A DNA stretch of 64,000 nucleotides, taken from the NCBI RefSeq assembly GCF_001650405.1, contig NZ_LWCU01000002.1, forward strand, positions 1-64,000. The letters are read 5' to 3'. The position numbers were made by a program, and so were the translations under genes. The stretch is from Microbacterium sp. H83 (GTDB taxonomy: Bacteria; Actinomycetota; Actinomycetes; Actinomycetales; Microbacteriaceae). Shown piece by piece: positions 1 through 8,344 of the stretch. The number at the start of each line of letters is the position of its first letter. Positions within the stretch are counted from its first letter, which is position 1. The notes under the pieces were generated by a model, which was not told the DNA's origin, did not search any database, and saw only the letters and a program-made list of their open reading frames with translations.

Positions 1-923
1 AGCTGAACACGAACGCGTCGGCGTCGGCGACGGCGTCGGCGCAGGCGGACAGCGACAGCAATGCCGCGGTCGAGGCTGCGGCGGTGGCTGCGGCTCTGGC
101 GGATGCGACGAGCGCGGCGTCGGCGGCGGCCGATGTGACGGCGGATGCGGCGGCCTCGGCTGCGGCGACCGACGACGCGTCGACGGATGCCTCGGCGACG
201 GCGACGACCGATGCGAACGCCTCTGCGGCTGCGGCCGCGCAGGCGGCGGCGCAGAACGATGCGACGTCGACGAGTGCGGCGGACGCCTCGGCGGCGGCGG
301 ATCCGGATGCGGCGGCGTCGGTGGATGCGGACGCGTCGGCGGCCGCGGCGGCGACCGCGTCGTCCTCGGCGACGGCCTCGGCATCGGCATCGGCGGACGC
401 GACGGCGGACCCGGAGGCGGAGGCATCCGCCACCGCGACCGCCGAGACGGACGCGACGGCGACCGCCACGGCGACCTCCGAGGCGTCGGCCTCTGCGACC
501 GCCTCGGCGGACGCCGGTGCCGACCCGGCCGGATCGATCGCGATCACCGTGCGGATCCCGAGCCTGGAGCGGAACCAGCAGCAGACCGCTGTCGGCACCG
601 GCTTCCAGCCCGGAGAGGTCGTGACCGGCGTCATGACGTCGGAGCCGCTCGCGCTCGGGACCCAGGTCGCGAACGCGCAGGGCACGGTGACCTTCGTCTG
701 GACTATCCCGTCGGACGCCGACCTCGGCACGCACACGGTGACGCTCACCGGAGCGTCCTCCGGCAGCGTGGCCACGACGTTCCAGGTCGTCGCCTCGGGA
801 CTCGCCACCACGGGTGGTCAGGTCCAGGGCGGATGGATCGCGCTGGCCGCACTGCTCCTGATGCTCGGCCTCGGGGCGATGCGGGTCGCACGGCCCCGTC
901 GCGCGACGGTCGACACGGAGTGA
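1..923 (+). CDS. LAXTG-type wall-anchored surface protein, 5' truncated
   Basis: This is the 3' end of a surface-protein gene whose start lies left of the window; the frame is open from base 3. About 175 residues consist almost only of Ala, Ser, Asp and Thr. They are followed by a folded-looking domain of roughly 90 residues (bases 535-800) and a C-terminal sorting signal: LATTG (near base 805), a hydrophobic stretch and the basic tail RPRR. LATTG fits the LAXTG signal of class E sortases known from high-GC Actinobacteria, so wall attachment by a sortase is inferred. No sortase gene is in the window. The Ala/Ser/Asp/Thr region probably serves as a flexible, possibly glycosylated stalk. A GTG at 84 could be mistaken for the start, but nothing separates it from the open frame upstream. 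Confidence 0.75.
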   Translation, partial: LNTNASASATASAQADSDSNAAVEAAAVAAALADATSAASAAADVTADAAASAAATDDASTDASATATTDANASAAAAAQAAAQNDATSTSAADASAAADPDAAASVDADASAAAAATASSSATASASASADATADPEAEASATATAETDATATATATSEASASATASADAGADPAGSIAITVRIPSLERNQQQTAVGTGFQPGEVVTGVMTSEPLALGTQVANAQGTVTFVWTIPSDADLGTHTVTLTGASSGSVATTFQVVASGLATTGGQVQGGWIALAALLLMLGLGAMRVARPRRATVDTE

Positions 924-945
924 GTCCGGAGTGAGCACGGAGTGA
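916..945 (+). repeat. Three 8-bp repeats (CGGAGTGA) around a stop codon
   Basis: CGGAGTGA occurs at 916-923, 927-934 and 938-945, evenly spaced by 11 bp. The first copy contains the real stop codon of the surface-protein gene, so the end of the gene has been copied twice downstream. Replication slippage is the simplest explanation. Confidence 0.7.
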
Positions 946-955
946 CACGTGAGGA

Positions 956-986
956 GGTCGGGGCCGCCGATGCGGCGGCCCCGACC
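956..986 (+). terminator. Strong hairpin terminator
   Basis: A perfect 13-bp stem (956-968 with 974-986, left arm GGTCGGGGCCGCC) closes a 5-nt loop and is followed by TT. It lies 33 bp after the stop of the surface-protein gene and just before the DUF5819 gene, so it probably separates the two transcripts. There is no long U tract, as is usual in high-GC Actinobacteria. Confidence 0.7.
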
Positions 987-1016
987 TTCCGCGGCGAGAG
1001 GTGAGGAGAGATCCCG

Positions 1017-1829
1017 GTGACCAGCACGACCGAGGGTGCGGAGGACGTCACGGCGTCCGATGCCCAGGCTCCGGCCAGACCCCGACCGACGTGGTGGGTG
1101 AAGCTCATCGCCTTCGCCGCGTGCCTGCTGACGCTGTGGCACATCGGCGCGTCCTTCCTGTGGATCGCCCCGTACTCGGCGCTGCGCGAGATCCCGACGC
1201 AGGAGGTGCTCGCCGGATACATGCTGCCGATGTTCGGACAGTCGTGGAGCGTGTTCGCCCCCGAGCCCATCAACGGCGACTACCACTTCAACGTGCGCGC
1301 CGTGATCGAGAAGGACGGCGAGCAGGTCGAGACGGGCTGGGTCAGCGCGACCGACGTCGAGCTCTCGATGATCAGGTACAACCTGTTCCCGCCGCGTGCC
1401 GGCATCCAGTCGAGCGAGGTGGCCAGCGGGCAGATGAACGCCTTCAACAAACTGAGCGACGAGCAGAAGGCGGTCGTCGCGCTCGACTTCGACGAGGACG
1501 ACTGGGAGGAGTGGATGGTCCGCTCGTTCGATGAGCTCGAGGGCGAGCATCCGTCGACCGAGGCCTACATGGCCGAGGAGCACCTGTCCACGGCGTACGC
1601 GACGCAGGTCGCCTACGCGATCTGGGGCGCGGATGCCGTCGTCGAGGTGCAGTACCGCGTGAGTCGTCAGAACGTCGTGCCCTACGAGGACCGCAACGAT
1701 CCGAGCGCTCAGCGTCCCGACCCGACGTTCTCGACCACCGGCTGGCGGCTCCCTATAGAAGAGGAAGGCCAGAGTCGCGAGAACTTCGCGAACACGTTCC
1801 GCAGCCAGTTCGAGAGGACGCAGAAGTGA
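1017..1829 (+). CDS. DUF5819 family membrane protein (SdpA-like partner)
   Basis: A 270-residue protein with one clear membrane segment near residues 30-50, followed by a large extracytoplasmic domain rich in Trp, Tyr and acidic residues. The segment GQSWSVFAPEP after the membrane helix is typical of DUF5819 proteins, which are usually encoded next to an HTTM protein. The GTG start is chosen because GGAG lies 8 nt upstream (1005-1008). Its stop overlaps the GTG of the HTTM gene by 4 bp, so the two are translationally coupled. Family knowledge: in Bacillus, SdpA and the HTTM protein SdpB together mature the SdpC toxin. Whether this pair matures a peptide or another substrate is not known, and I see no SdpC-like gene beside it. 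Confidence 0.7.
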   Translation: MTSTTEGAEDVTASDAQAPARPRPTWWVKLIAFAACLLTLWHIGASFLWIAPYSALREIPTQEVLAGYMLPMFGQSWSVFAPEPINGDYHFNVRAVIEKDGEQVETGWVSATDVELSMIRYNLFPPRAGIQSSEVASGQMNAFNKLSDEQKAVVALDFDEDDWEEWMVRSFDELEGEHPSTEAYMAEEHLSTAYATQVAYAIWGADAVVEVQYRVSRQNVVPYEDRNDPSAQRPDPTFSTTGWRLPIEEEGQSRENFANTFRSQFERTQK

Positions 1830-3064
1830 GCGCCCCCGTCCGCACCGGAGCACCGCGTCCGAAGGTGGAGAAGACGAAGGCGGCTGCGCCCCCGCGCACC
1901 GCCGAACCGGTCGCCGAACCGGTCGCCGAGCCGGCGTCCGCGCCGTCGTCCGCACCGTCGGCGCCGCCGTCGTCCGCACCGTCGGCGCCGCCGAGCGCTC
2001 CGCGGGCATCTCTTCCCGCCCGCGTCCTGACCTTCGCGGCCTCCATGATCGCCGGATTCTGGGCGATGGTGGTGTCGGCGATCGACCGCATCTCGGCCTT
2101 CGTCGGCGACTGGCTGTTCGCCGGCAAGAAGGCGCTGTACGGGCTCGCGGTCACCCGCATCCTCTTCGGCGTCACGGCCCTCGGGCTGCTGGCGGCGAAC
2201 TTCGGCACGCGTCTCTACACCTTCGGGTCCGGCTCGGCGTGGAACGGCGAGCTCGCCGAACCGGTGAGCGACTTCCCCGCGATCTGGGTGTTCAGCGCGT
2301 TCCACGCCGCGATGGGCAACGACGTCGCCTACACCGCGCTCTACCTTCTCCTCGCCGTCCTCGCGGTGCTGTTCGTGCTCGGATGGCGATTCCGCATCGT
2401 CCTGCCGATCTTCTTCTGCCTGTGGGTGGGCTTCGTCGAGGCCAACGACATGGTGGGCGATCAGGGCGACAACATGTTCCGCATCGCCCTGCTGCTCCTC
2501 TTCTTCGCCGATCCCGCCGCGCGTTGGTCCCTCGACGCGAAGCGCCGGGCCGCGAGAGGCGACTGGTTCGCGCCGGGCAGTCAGCCCGCGCTGCTCGGCA
2601 CCGTCTTCCACAACCTCGCGCTGGTGGCGCTGACCGCGCAGGTCTGCTTCGTCTACGCGTCCGGTGCGCTGTTCAAGGCCGGCGGGTCGCCGTGGGAGGA
2701 GGGGTACGCGGTCTACAACCCCCTCCAGACGGCCCGCTTCGGCACCTGGCTCGTGCTCAGCGACCTCGTCACGGCTTGGGGCCCGATGGTGACGGTGGCG
2801 AGCTGGGGGTCGATCATCCTCCAGGTGGCCTTCCCGCTGATGCTGCTGACGCGGCCGACGAGGCTCATCGGCCTGCTCGGCATCCTGTCGTTCCACATCG
2901 GCATCGCGGTGCTGATGGGTCTGCCGTGGTTCTCGCTCACGATGATCGCGATCGACTCCATCTTCATCCGCGACCGGACGTGGTCGCGGCTGAGCGCGGG
3001 GACGAAGCGGCGATGGGAGGCGACGAAGACGGCGGAGCCGGCGGGAGCGCACGCGTCCGCGTGA
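1826..3064 (+). CDS. HTTM domain membrane protein (SdpB-like)
   Basis: A 412-residue polytopic membrane protein. Residues 1-70 are Ala/Pro-rich with repeated VAEP and APSAP units; the HTTM domain follows with the first transmembrane segment near residue 105 and several more. The sequence after the first helix (RLYTFGSGSAWNGEL) and the later segment around SGALFKAGGSPWEEG fit HTTM proteins, related to vitamin K-dependent gamma-carboxylases and to SdpB. The GTG start sits inside the stop of the DUF5819 gene, with AGAGGA at 1813-1818 as ribosome binding site. It likely works with DUF5819 in the membrane. The enzymatic activity, if any, cannot be told from the sequence. Confidence 0.75.
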   Translation: MSAPVRTGAPRPKVEKTKAAAPPRTAEPVAEPVAEPASAPSSAPSAPPSSAPSAPPSAPRASLPARVLTFAASMIAGFWAMVVSAIDRISAFVGDWLFAGKKALYGLAVTRILFGVTALGLLAANFGTRLYTFGSGSAWNGELAEPVSDFPAIWVFSAFHAAMGNDVAYTALYLLLAVLAVLFVLGWRFRIVLPIFFCLWVGFVEANDMVGDQGDNMFRIALLLLFFADPAARWSLDAKRRAARGDWFAPGSQPALLGTVFHNLALVALTAQVCFVYASGALFKAGGSPWEEGYAVYNPLQTARFGTWLVLSDLVTAWGPMVTVASWGSIILQVAFPLMLLTRPTRLIGLLGILSFHIGIAVLMGLPWFSLTMIAIDSIFIRDRTWSRLSAGTKRRWEATKTAEPAGAHASA

Positions 3065-3209
3065 GCGCGCGACGGCGGACTGTGGCCTGACGACAACGAC
3101 GCCCGGCGACGAGATCGGATGCGGTTGGAGGGTGTGCACAGTCGAGTTCCCGCATGGTTGTGGCACACCTACCATGAGATCATCCCTACTTCTTTTGAGA
3201 GGAACGCTC

Positions 3210-5270
3210 ATGGTCGACGCCGCCGTCCGTCCGAAGACGACTCGCTCCGATGCCGCCGAGTCCGCACCGCAGGTGGATGTGTCGCGCATCAACGAACTGC
3301 TGATGGGCACGTGGGCTGAGACCCGCCGCGAGGCGCGCGAGATGATCAAGGACTCGGCGTTCTGGCGCAAGGACGAGCTGGGCAAGGACGAGCATCGCGA
3401 GCGCGTGCTGAGCCAGCTGCACCTGCTCGTCGAGAACAAAGCCGTGCACCGCGCGTTCCCGAAGTCGCTCGGCGGGGCGGAGGACAACGGCGGCAACATC
3501 GCCGGCTTCGAGGAGCTCGTCGTCGCCGACCCCAGCCTGCAGATCAAGTCGGGCGTGCAGTGGGGGCTCTTCGGGTCCGCGATCCTGCAGCTCGGCACCA
3601 CGGAGCACCACGAGAAGTGGCTGCCCGGAGTGATGGACCTCTCGATCCCCGGCGCCTTCGCGATGACCGAGATCGGGCACGGCTCCGACGTGGCCGCGGT
3701 GGGGACGACCGCGACGTACGACGCCGAGACCGAGGAGTTCGTGATCCACACGCCCTTCCGGGGAGCGGTGAAGGAGTACCTCGGCAACGCGGCGCTGCAC
3801 GGCGTCGCCGCGACGGTGTTCGCCCAGTTGATCACGAACGGCGTCAACCACGGCGTGCACTGCTTCTACGTGCCGCTCCGCGGCGAGGACGGCGTGGACC
3901 TCCCGGGCATCGGCCGCGAGGACGACGGGCTCAAGGGCGGACTCAACGGCATCGACAACGGCCGCCTGTCGTTCGATCAGGTCCGCATCCCGCGCACCAA
4001 CCTGCTCAACCGGTACGGCGACGTCGCCGCGGACGGCACCTACTCGAGTGCGATCGACAGCCCCGGACGCCGCTTCTTCACGATGCTCGGAACTCTCGTG
4101 CAGGGCCGGGTGTCGCTCGACGGTGCCGCGTCGTGGGCATCGGCCCTCGGCCTGAAGATCGCGATCACCTACGCCACGCAGCGACGTCAGTTCGACGGCG
4201 CCGACGGGCAGGAGGTCGTGCTGATGGACTACGGCAAGCATCAGCGCCGCCTGCTGCCTCGCCTCGCCACGACGTACGCGATGATCTTCGCGCACGACGA
4301 GTTCCTGCAGAAGTTCGACGGCGTGTTCTCGGGACGCATCGACACCCCCGACGACCGCGAGGATCTCGAGACCCTCGCCGCGGCGCTCAAGCCGCTGTCG
4401 ACGTGGCACGCCCTCGACACGCTGCAGGAGGCACGCGAGGCCTGCGGCGGAGCGGGCTTCATGTTCGAGAACCGACTCGTCGGCCTGCGCGCCGACCTCG
4501 ACATCTACGTCACGTTCGAGGGCGACAACAACGTGCTCCTCCAGCTGGTCGGCAAGCGTCTGCTCACCGACTACGCCCGGCAGTTCACGGGCAAGGATGC
4601 GGCCGCGCTGGCGAAGTTCGCCGTCGGCCAGACCGCGGGCAAGCTGTTCCACGGCGCGGGCCTGCGTCAGTTCGGGCAGTCGGTGCTCGACTTCGGCCAG
4701 GTGTCGAGGTCGGTCGAGAACGGTCTGCGCGAGGAGCAGCAGCATCTGCTCCTCGCCGAGCGCGTGCAGCAGATGGTCGCGGACGTCGCGGGCCGCCTGC
4801 GCGCGGCAGGCAAGGACAAGGCGCTCGGAGCCCGCCTCTTCAACGAGAACCAGGCCGAGCTCATCGAGGCGGCCCGCGCTCACGGCGAGCTGCTGCAGTG
4901 GGAGGCCTTCACCGACGCCGTGCACCGGGTCGACGACGCCGACACCAAGAAGGTGCTGACCTGGCTGCGCGACCTCTTCGGACTGCAGCTGATCGAGAAG
5001 CACCTCGCCTGGCACCTGATGCACGGTCGGCTCTCGATGCAGCGCGCGGCAGCGGTGTCGAGCTACATCGACCGCCTGTGCGCACGCCTGCGTCCCTACG
5101 CTCTCGACCTCGTCGACGCCTTCGGCTACGAGCCCGAGCACGTGCGGGCGCCGATCGCCTCGGGCGCGGAGAAGCAGCGGCAGGACGAGGCGCGTGCGTA
5201 CTACGCGGATCTCGCGGCATCCGGCACCGCTCCGGTTCTGGAGAAGACGCTGAAGAAATCGAAGCGCTGA
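3210..5270 (+). CDS. Acyl-CoA dehydrogenase/oxidase family protein
   Basis: A 686-residue flavoprotein for the first step of fatty-acyl-CoA beta-oxidation or a related substrate. Its length and C-terminal extension resemble acyl-CoA oxidases more than short acyl-CoA dehydrogenases. Visible family features are the flavin/substrate-binding segment AFAMTEIGHGSD (residues ~150-161), the middle beta-domain with HTPF and GNAALHG, the CGGAGFMFENR segment and the nearby EGDNNVLLQL motif. The ATG at 3210 is chosen over an upstream in-frame GTG at 3132 because GAGAGG lies about 8 nt before it and the N-terminus then matches the family. A weak -10 candidate TACCAT is at 3170-3175. No partner beta-oxidation genes are adjacent. 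Whether it reacts with oxygen or passes electrons to ETF cannot be decided here. Confidence 0.85.
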   Translation: MVDAAVRPKTTRSDAAESAPQVDVSRINELLMGTWAETRREAREMIKDSAFWRKDELGKDEHRERVLSQLHLLVENKAVHRAFPKSLGGAEDNGGNIAGFEELVVADPSLQIKSGVQWGLFGSAILQLGTTEHHEKWLPGVMDLSIPGAFAMTEIGHGSDVAAVGTTATYDAETEEFVIHTPFRGAVKEYLGNAALHGVAATVFAQLITNGVNHGVHCFYVPLRGEDGVDLPGIGREDDGLKGGLNGIDNGRLSFDQVRIPRTNLLNRYGDVAADGTYSSAIDSPGRRFFTMLGTLVQGRVSLDGAASWASALGLKIAITYATQRRQFDGADGQEVVLMDYGKHQRRLLPRLATTYAMIFAHDEFLQKFDGVFSGRIDTPDDREDLETLAAALKPLSTWHALDTLQEAREACGGAGFMFENRLVGLRADLDIYVTFEGDNNVLLQLVGKRLLTDYARQFTGKDAAALAKFAVGQTAGKLFHGAGLRQFGQSVLDFGQVSRSVENGLREEQQHLLLAERVQQMVADVAGRLRAAGKDKALGARLFNENQAELIEAARAHGELLQWEAFTDAVHRVDDADTKKVLTWLRDLFGLQLIEKHLAWHLMHGRLSMQRAAAVSSYIDRLCARLRPYALDLVDAFGYEPEHVRAPIASGAEKQRQDEARAYYADLAASGTAPVLEKTLKKSKR

Positions 5271-5390
5271 GCGGCGATTCGGTGCCCCCGCCCCTCGGCG
5301 CGTAGGGTGACATCGCCGTATCGAACCCGCCGCGCGTCGCATTCCGCGGACCGGCGGGCCGGTGCGTCCCTTCGAGCCGAGGAGTCCGCC

Positions 5391-6437
5391 ATGCCCCGTG
5401 TCCACGCCTATGCCGCACCGAGCGAGGCTGCGCCTCTCGAGAAGACCGTCATCGAGCGGCGCGAACTGGGCCCGCACGACGTCCTGATCGACATCGCGTT
5501 CGCGGGGATCTGCCACTCCGACATCCACACCGTCCGCGGCGACTGGGGGCCGCAGAGCTATCCGCTCGCGCCGGGGCACGAGATCGCCGGAACGGTGGCC
5601 GAGGTGGGGTCCGAGGTCACGAGGCATGCGGTCGGCGACCGCGTGGGCGTCGGGTGTCTGGTGAACTCCTGCGGCGAATGCCGGAACTGCCTCCGCGGCG
5701 ACGAGCAGTTCTGCTCGAACGGCGCGGTCTTCACGTACGGCAGCCCCGACCGCGACGGCACCGTGACGCAGGGCGGCTACTCCGAGCAGGTCGTGGTGAC
5801 GGAGGCATTCGTCGTCCGCATCCCCGATGCGCTGCCGCTCGACGCCGCCGCTCCTCTTCTCTGCGCGGGCATCACGACGTACTCGCCGCTGCGCCACTGG
5901 ACGGTGGGCCCGGGATCGCGCGTCGCGGTCGTCGGGCTCGGCGGCCTCGGGCACATGGGCGTCCAGATCGCGCATGCGCTCGGGGCCGAGGTGACCGTGC
6001 TGTCGCAGACGCTGAGCAAGAAGGACGACGGGCTGCGCCTCGGCGCGGACCACTACTACGCCACGAGCGACCGGGAGACCTTCCGCAGCCTCCGCAGCTC
6101 GTTCGACGTCATCCTCAACACGGTGAGCGCGCCCGTCGACCTGCGCTCGTACCTGAGCCTTCTCGATGTCGGCGGGTCGATGGTGTGCGTCGGGGCGCCG
6201 GCCGAGCCGCTCCCTGTGAACGTCTCGTCGCTGATCGGCGGACGGCGTTCGCTGGCCGGCTCGAACATCGGGGGGATCGCGGAGACGCAGGAGATGCTCG
6301 ACTTCTGCGCGGAGCACGGCATCACCGCCGAGATCGAGGTCATCCCCGCGTCGCAGATCAACGAGGCGTACGAGCGGGTGCTCGCCTCCGACGTGAGGTA
6401 TCGGTTCGTCATCGACGGGTCGACGTTCGCCGACTGA
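5391..6437 (+). CDS. Zinc-dependent alcohol dehydrogenase (YahK/cinnamyl type)
   Basis: A 348-residue medium-chain dehydrogenase that interconverts an alcohol and aldehyde with NAD(P). Catalytic zinc ligands are Cys41 (GICHSD) and His63-Glu64 (PGHE). The structural zinc site is Cys94, Cys97, Cys100 and Cys108. The nucleotide-binding fold carries GLGGLGH near residue 185. The domain order and length match NADPH-type aldehyde reductases such as YahK. The ATG at 5391 is preferred because GAGGAG lies just upstream (5379-5384 region); an in-frame GTG at 5307 has no such site. A TAGGGT -10 candidate is at 5303-5308. Its substrate is unknown and the neighbours give no pathway. Confidence 0.88.
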   Translation: MPRVHAYAAPSEAAPLEKTVIERRELGPHDVLIDIAFAGICHSDIHTVRGDWGPQSYPLAPGHEIAGTVAEVGSEVTRHAVGDRVGVGCLVNSCGECRNCLRGDEQFCSNGAVFTYGSPDRDGTVTQGGYSEQVVVTEAFVVRIPDALPLDAAAPLLCAGITTYSPLRHWTVGPGSRVAVVGLGGLGHMGVQIAHALGAEVTVLSQTLSKKDDGLRLGADHYYATSDRETFRSLRSSFDVILNTVSAPVDLRSYLSLLDVGGSMVCVGAPAEPLPVNVSSLIGGRRSLAGSNIGGIAETQEMLDFCAEHGITAEIEVIPASQINEAYERVLASDVRYRFVIDGSTFAD

Positions 6438-6454
6438 GCGTCCGACCTCGCCGG

Positions 6455-6467
6455 TAGCGTGATCCCA
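6455..6467 (+). promoter_or_regulatory. Leaderless promoter of tag (-10 TAGCGT)
   Basis: TAGCGT (6455-6460) is followed by exactly 6 nt and then the ATG of tag. This spacing would place transcription start at the A of the start codon. There is no Shine-Dalgarno sequence between them. The -35 is not recognisable. Confidence 0.55.
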
Positions 6468-7036
6468 TGACCTCTCTTCTCACCGGCCCCGACGGACGAG
6501 CGCGCTGCGCGTGGGTCGGCGACGACGACGAATATCGCCGGTATCACGACGAGGAATGGGGCACCCCCCTGCACGGCGATCGGGCGCTGTTCGAGAAGAT
6601 GGCGCTGGAGGGCTTTCAGGCCGGACTCTCCTGGATCACGATCCTCCGCAAGCGCCCCCGATTCCGCGAGGTCTTCGCAGGGTTCGAGCCCGAGGCCGTG
6701 GCGCGCTTCGACGAGAGCGACGTCGCGCGCCTGATGACCGACGTCGGCATCATCCGCAATCGCGCGAAGATCGAAGCCACGATCGGCAACGCCCGTCTCG
6801 TGGAGGACATGGCCGACGGCGCGCTCGACGAGCTCATGTGGTCGTTCGCTCCGCCGGCGTCCGAGGCGCGGCCCGCGTCGTTCGCCGACGTCCCCGCCGC
6901 GACGCCGGAGTCGACCGCTCTCAGCAAGGAGCTGCGTCGCCGCGGCTTCCGCTTCGTCGGCCCGACGACCATGTACGCGCTCATGCAGTCCGCCGGCATG
7001 GTCGACGACCACATCGCCGGATGCTGGAAGGCCTGA
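6467..7036 (+). CDS. tag: DNA-3-methyladenine glycosylase I
   Basis: A 189-residue base-excision repair enzyme that removes 3-methyladenine from alkylated DNA. It has the family start RCAWVG, the YHDEEWG motif near residue 30, the LEGFQAGLSW helix and the C-terminal FRFVGPTT segment followed by a His-containing tail. The length is typical for Tag. The ATG is preceded by a -10 box at 6 nt and no ribosome binding site, so it is probably translated from a leaderless mRNA. It stands alone, 29 bp after the alcohol dehydrogenase. Confidence 0.93.
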   Translation: MTSLLTGPDGRARCAWVGDDDEYRRYHDEEWGTPLHGDRALFEKMALEGFQAGLSWITILRKRPRFREVFAGFEPEAVARFDESDVARLMTDVGIIRNRAKIEATIGNARLVEDMADGALDELMWSFAPPASEARPASFADVPAATPESTALSKELRRRGFRFVGPTTMYALMQSAGMVDDHIAGCWKA

Positions 7037-7068
7037 CCCTCCGGTCTCGTGCCGGCACACGCCGCCGA

Positions 7069-7127
7069 TATACTCTGTGATCGGGGGGATCGTCCTGCGC
7101 ACGAGCGCGAGGACTCGCGCTCGTGCG
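7069..7127 (+). promoter_or_regulatory. Kinase-operon leader: -10 box and 13-bp hairpin
   Basis: TATACT (7069-7074) is a good -10 candidate for the kinase operon. Downstream, 7098-7110 and 7115-7127 form a perfect 13-bp inverted repeat (left arm CGCACGAGCGCGA) around a GGAC tetraloop. If transcription starts near 7080 the hairpin lies in the 5' leader, 31 nt before the kinase GTG, where it could act as an attenuator or mRNA stabiliser. Alternatively it is the terminator of tag, 62 nt after the tag stop. Both may be true. No U tract follows. Confidence 0.5.
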
Positions 7128-7158
7128 GTCTCTCCGGAATCGACCGTGAGGAGCATGA

Positions 7159-8292
7159 GTGGCGACGCGCATGGCATCGACTCCGCCCACCCTGGCGGGC
7201 TACAGCTACGTGCGCCCCCTCGGGTCCGGTGGATTCGCCGATGTCTTCCTCTACGAGCAGGACATGCCCCGCCGTGTCGCCGCCGTCAAGGTCCTCCTCG
7301 CCGACGCCGTCAACCCCGAGGTCCTGCGCACGTTCAACGTCGAAGCCGACATCTCCGCGCGGCTCAGCGCCCACCCCTCGATCGTCACCATCTACCAGGC
7401 CTCCATCTCCGCCGACGGCCGCCCGTACTTCGCGATGGAGTATTGCCCCGACACGATGAGCGCCCGCTACAAGAAGGGCCCGCTCCCGCTCGCCGAGGTC
7501 CTCGACACCGGGGTCCGCATCGCGGGCGCGCTCGAGACCGTGCACCGCGCCGGGCTCCTGCACCGCGACATCAAGCCGTCGAACGTCCTCATCAACTCCC
7601 TCGGCGCCCCCGTGCTCGCCGACTTCGGCATCGCCGCCGCGGTGATCGACGAGGGCGACGGCGAGACGATCGCGATGTCCGTGCCCTGGAGCTCGCCGGA
7701 GGTGCTGCAGGAGAAGGTGTCCGGCTCCGTCCCCAGCGAGATCTGGAGCCTCGGCGCGACGCTGTACACCCTCCTCGCCGGCCGCAGCCCCTTCGAACGG
7801 GCGGATCGCGGATCGAACTCGCGCGACCAGCTCACCGACCGCATCGTCAAGGCCCGGTACACCGCGGTGCCGACACCCGGCATCCCGCCGATCATCGACG
7901 ACATCTTCGCGACCGCGATGCAGCGCGACCCGGCCAAGCGCTTCGCCAGCATGGCCGACTTCGCCGAGCGTCTCCGCTGGGCGCAGTACGAGCTCGGCAT
8001 CCATCCCACGGCGTTCGAGGCGGCATCCGCCGAATGGGCGGCCGCCGCGCCCGTGAGCTTCTCGGACTCCGCGCCCCGCGGACCCGTGATCACCACCGTC
8101 GCCCCCGACTCCCGCCGCGCGGTGCGCGCCGCGAGGCAGCAGGCGTCTCCCCGTGAACGCGATGACCTCCCGATGCCGAGCCGCGCGACATCGCGTTCCC
8201 CGCTGGTCGCCGGCATCATCGGCGCCGTCATCGGCGCCGCCGTCCTCGCCGGCGTCGGCGTGGCCGCGCTCTTCATGACCGGAGTGCTGTGA
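7159..8292 (+). CDS. Membrane Ser/Thr protein kinase (PknB-type fold)
   Basis: A 377-residue kinase with the catalytic domain at residues 15-285, a short juxtamembrane linker and one C-terminal membrane helix (residues ~350-372). Nothing substantial lies outside the membrane, so it has no PASTA or sensor domain. All key motifs are present: the glycine loop GSGGFADVF (22-30), Lys44 in AVKVL, HRDIKPSN (Asp137) and DFG (Asp155). The activation loop has SVPWSSPE in place of GTPxYMAPE. The GTG at 7159 follows GAGGAG by 5 nt. The neighbours (FHA proteins, PP2C phosphatase, type VII secretion genes) suggest it phosphorylates Thr in proteins of this locus. The stop overlaps the start of a 16-codon ORF (TGATG). 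Confidence 0.88.
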   Translation: MATRMASTPPTLAGYSYVRPLGSGGFADVFLYEQDMPRRVAAVKVLLADAVNPEVLRTFNVEADISARLSAHPSIVTIYQASISADGRPYFAMEYCPDTMSARYKKGPLPLAEVLDTGVRIAGALETVHRAGLLHRDIKPSNVLINSLGAPVLADFGIAAAVIDEGDGETIAMSVPWSSPEVLQEKVSGSVPSEIWSLGATLYTLLAGRSPFERADRGSNSRDQLTDRIVKARYTAVPTPGIPPIIDDIFATAMQRDPAKRFASMADFAERLRWAQYELGIHPTAFEAASAEWAAAAPVSFSDSAPRGPVITTVAPDSRRAVRAARQQASPRERDDLPMPSRATSRSPLVAGIIGAVIGAAVLAGVGVAALFMTGVL

Positions 8293-8344
8293 TGACCTCG
8301 ACGACGGATGCCGCTGCCTCGCGCACGGCCGGACTGCTGTGATG
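8278..8344 (+). repeat. Duplicated gene junction, 17-bp direct repeat
   Basis: Bases 8278-8294 and 8328-8344 match at 15 of 17 positions and both contain CTGTGATG, that is a stop codon overlapping a start codon. The copies are 50 bp apart, so the kinase end/next start junction appears to have been duplicated. The stretch in between is the 16-codon ORF. Confidence 0.6.
8292..8342 (+). CDS. Putative 16-residue bridging ORF between kinase and Ig protein
   Basis: ATG at 8292 overlaps the kinase stop (TGATG) and its own stop at 8340-8342 overlaps the ATG of the large Ig-like protein (TGATG again). It encodes MTSTTDAAASRTAGLL. GGAG at 8281-8284 is the best ribosome binding site at this junction and is spaced for this ATG, while the ATG at 8342 has only a weak GGA. 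It may carry ribosomes across the gap by termination-reinitiation rather than make a functional peptide. It could also be chance. Confidence 0.3.
   Translation: MTSTTDAAASRTAGLL

Noticed and set aside
1709..3847. 712-codon open frame on the minus strand opposite the DUF5819/HTTM genes
   Set aside because: It is antisense to two well-supported genes, is rich in Arg/Pro/His low-complexity sequence and has no domain. High GC leaves such frames open.
5307..5391. GTG 5307 as the start of the alcohol dehydrogenase
   Set aside because: It overlaps the TAGGGT box and adds residues not seen in the family; ATG 5391 has GAGGAG.
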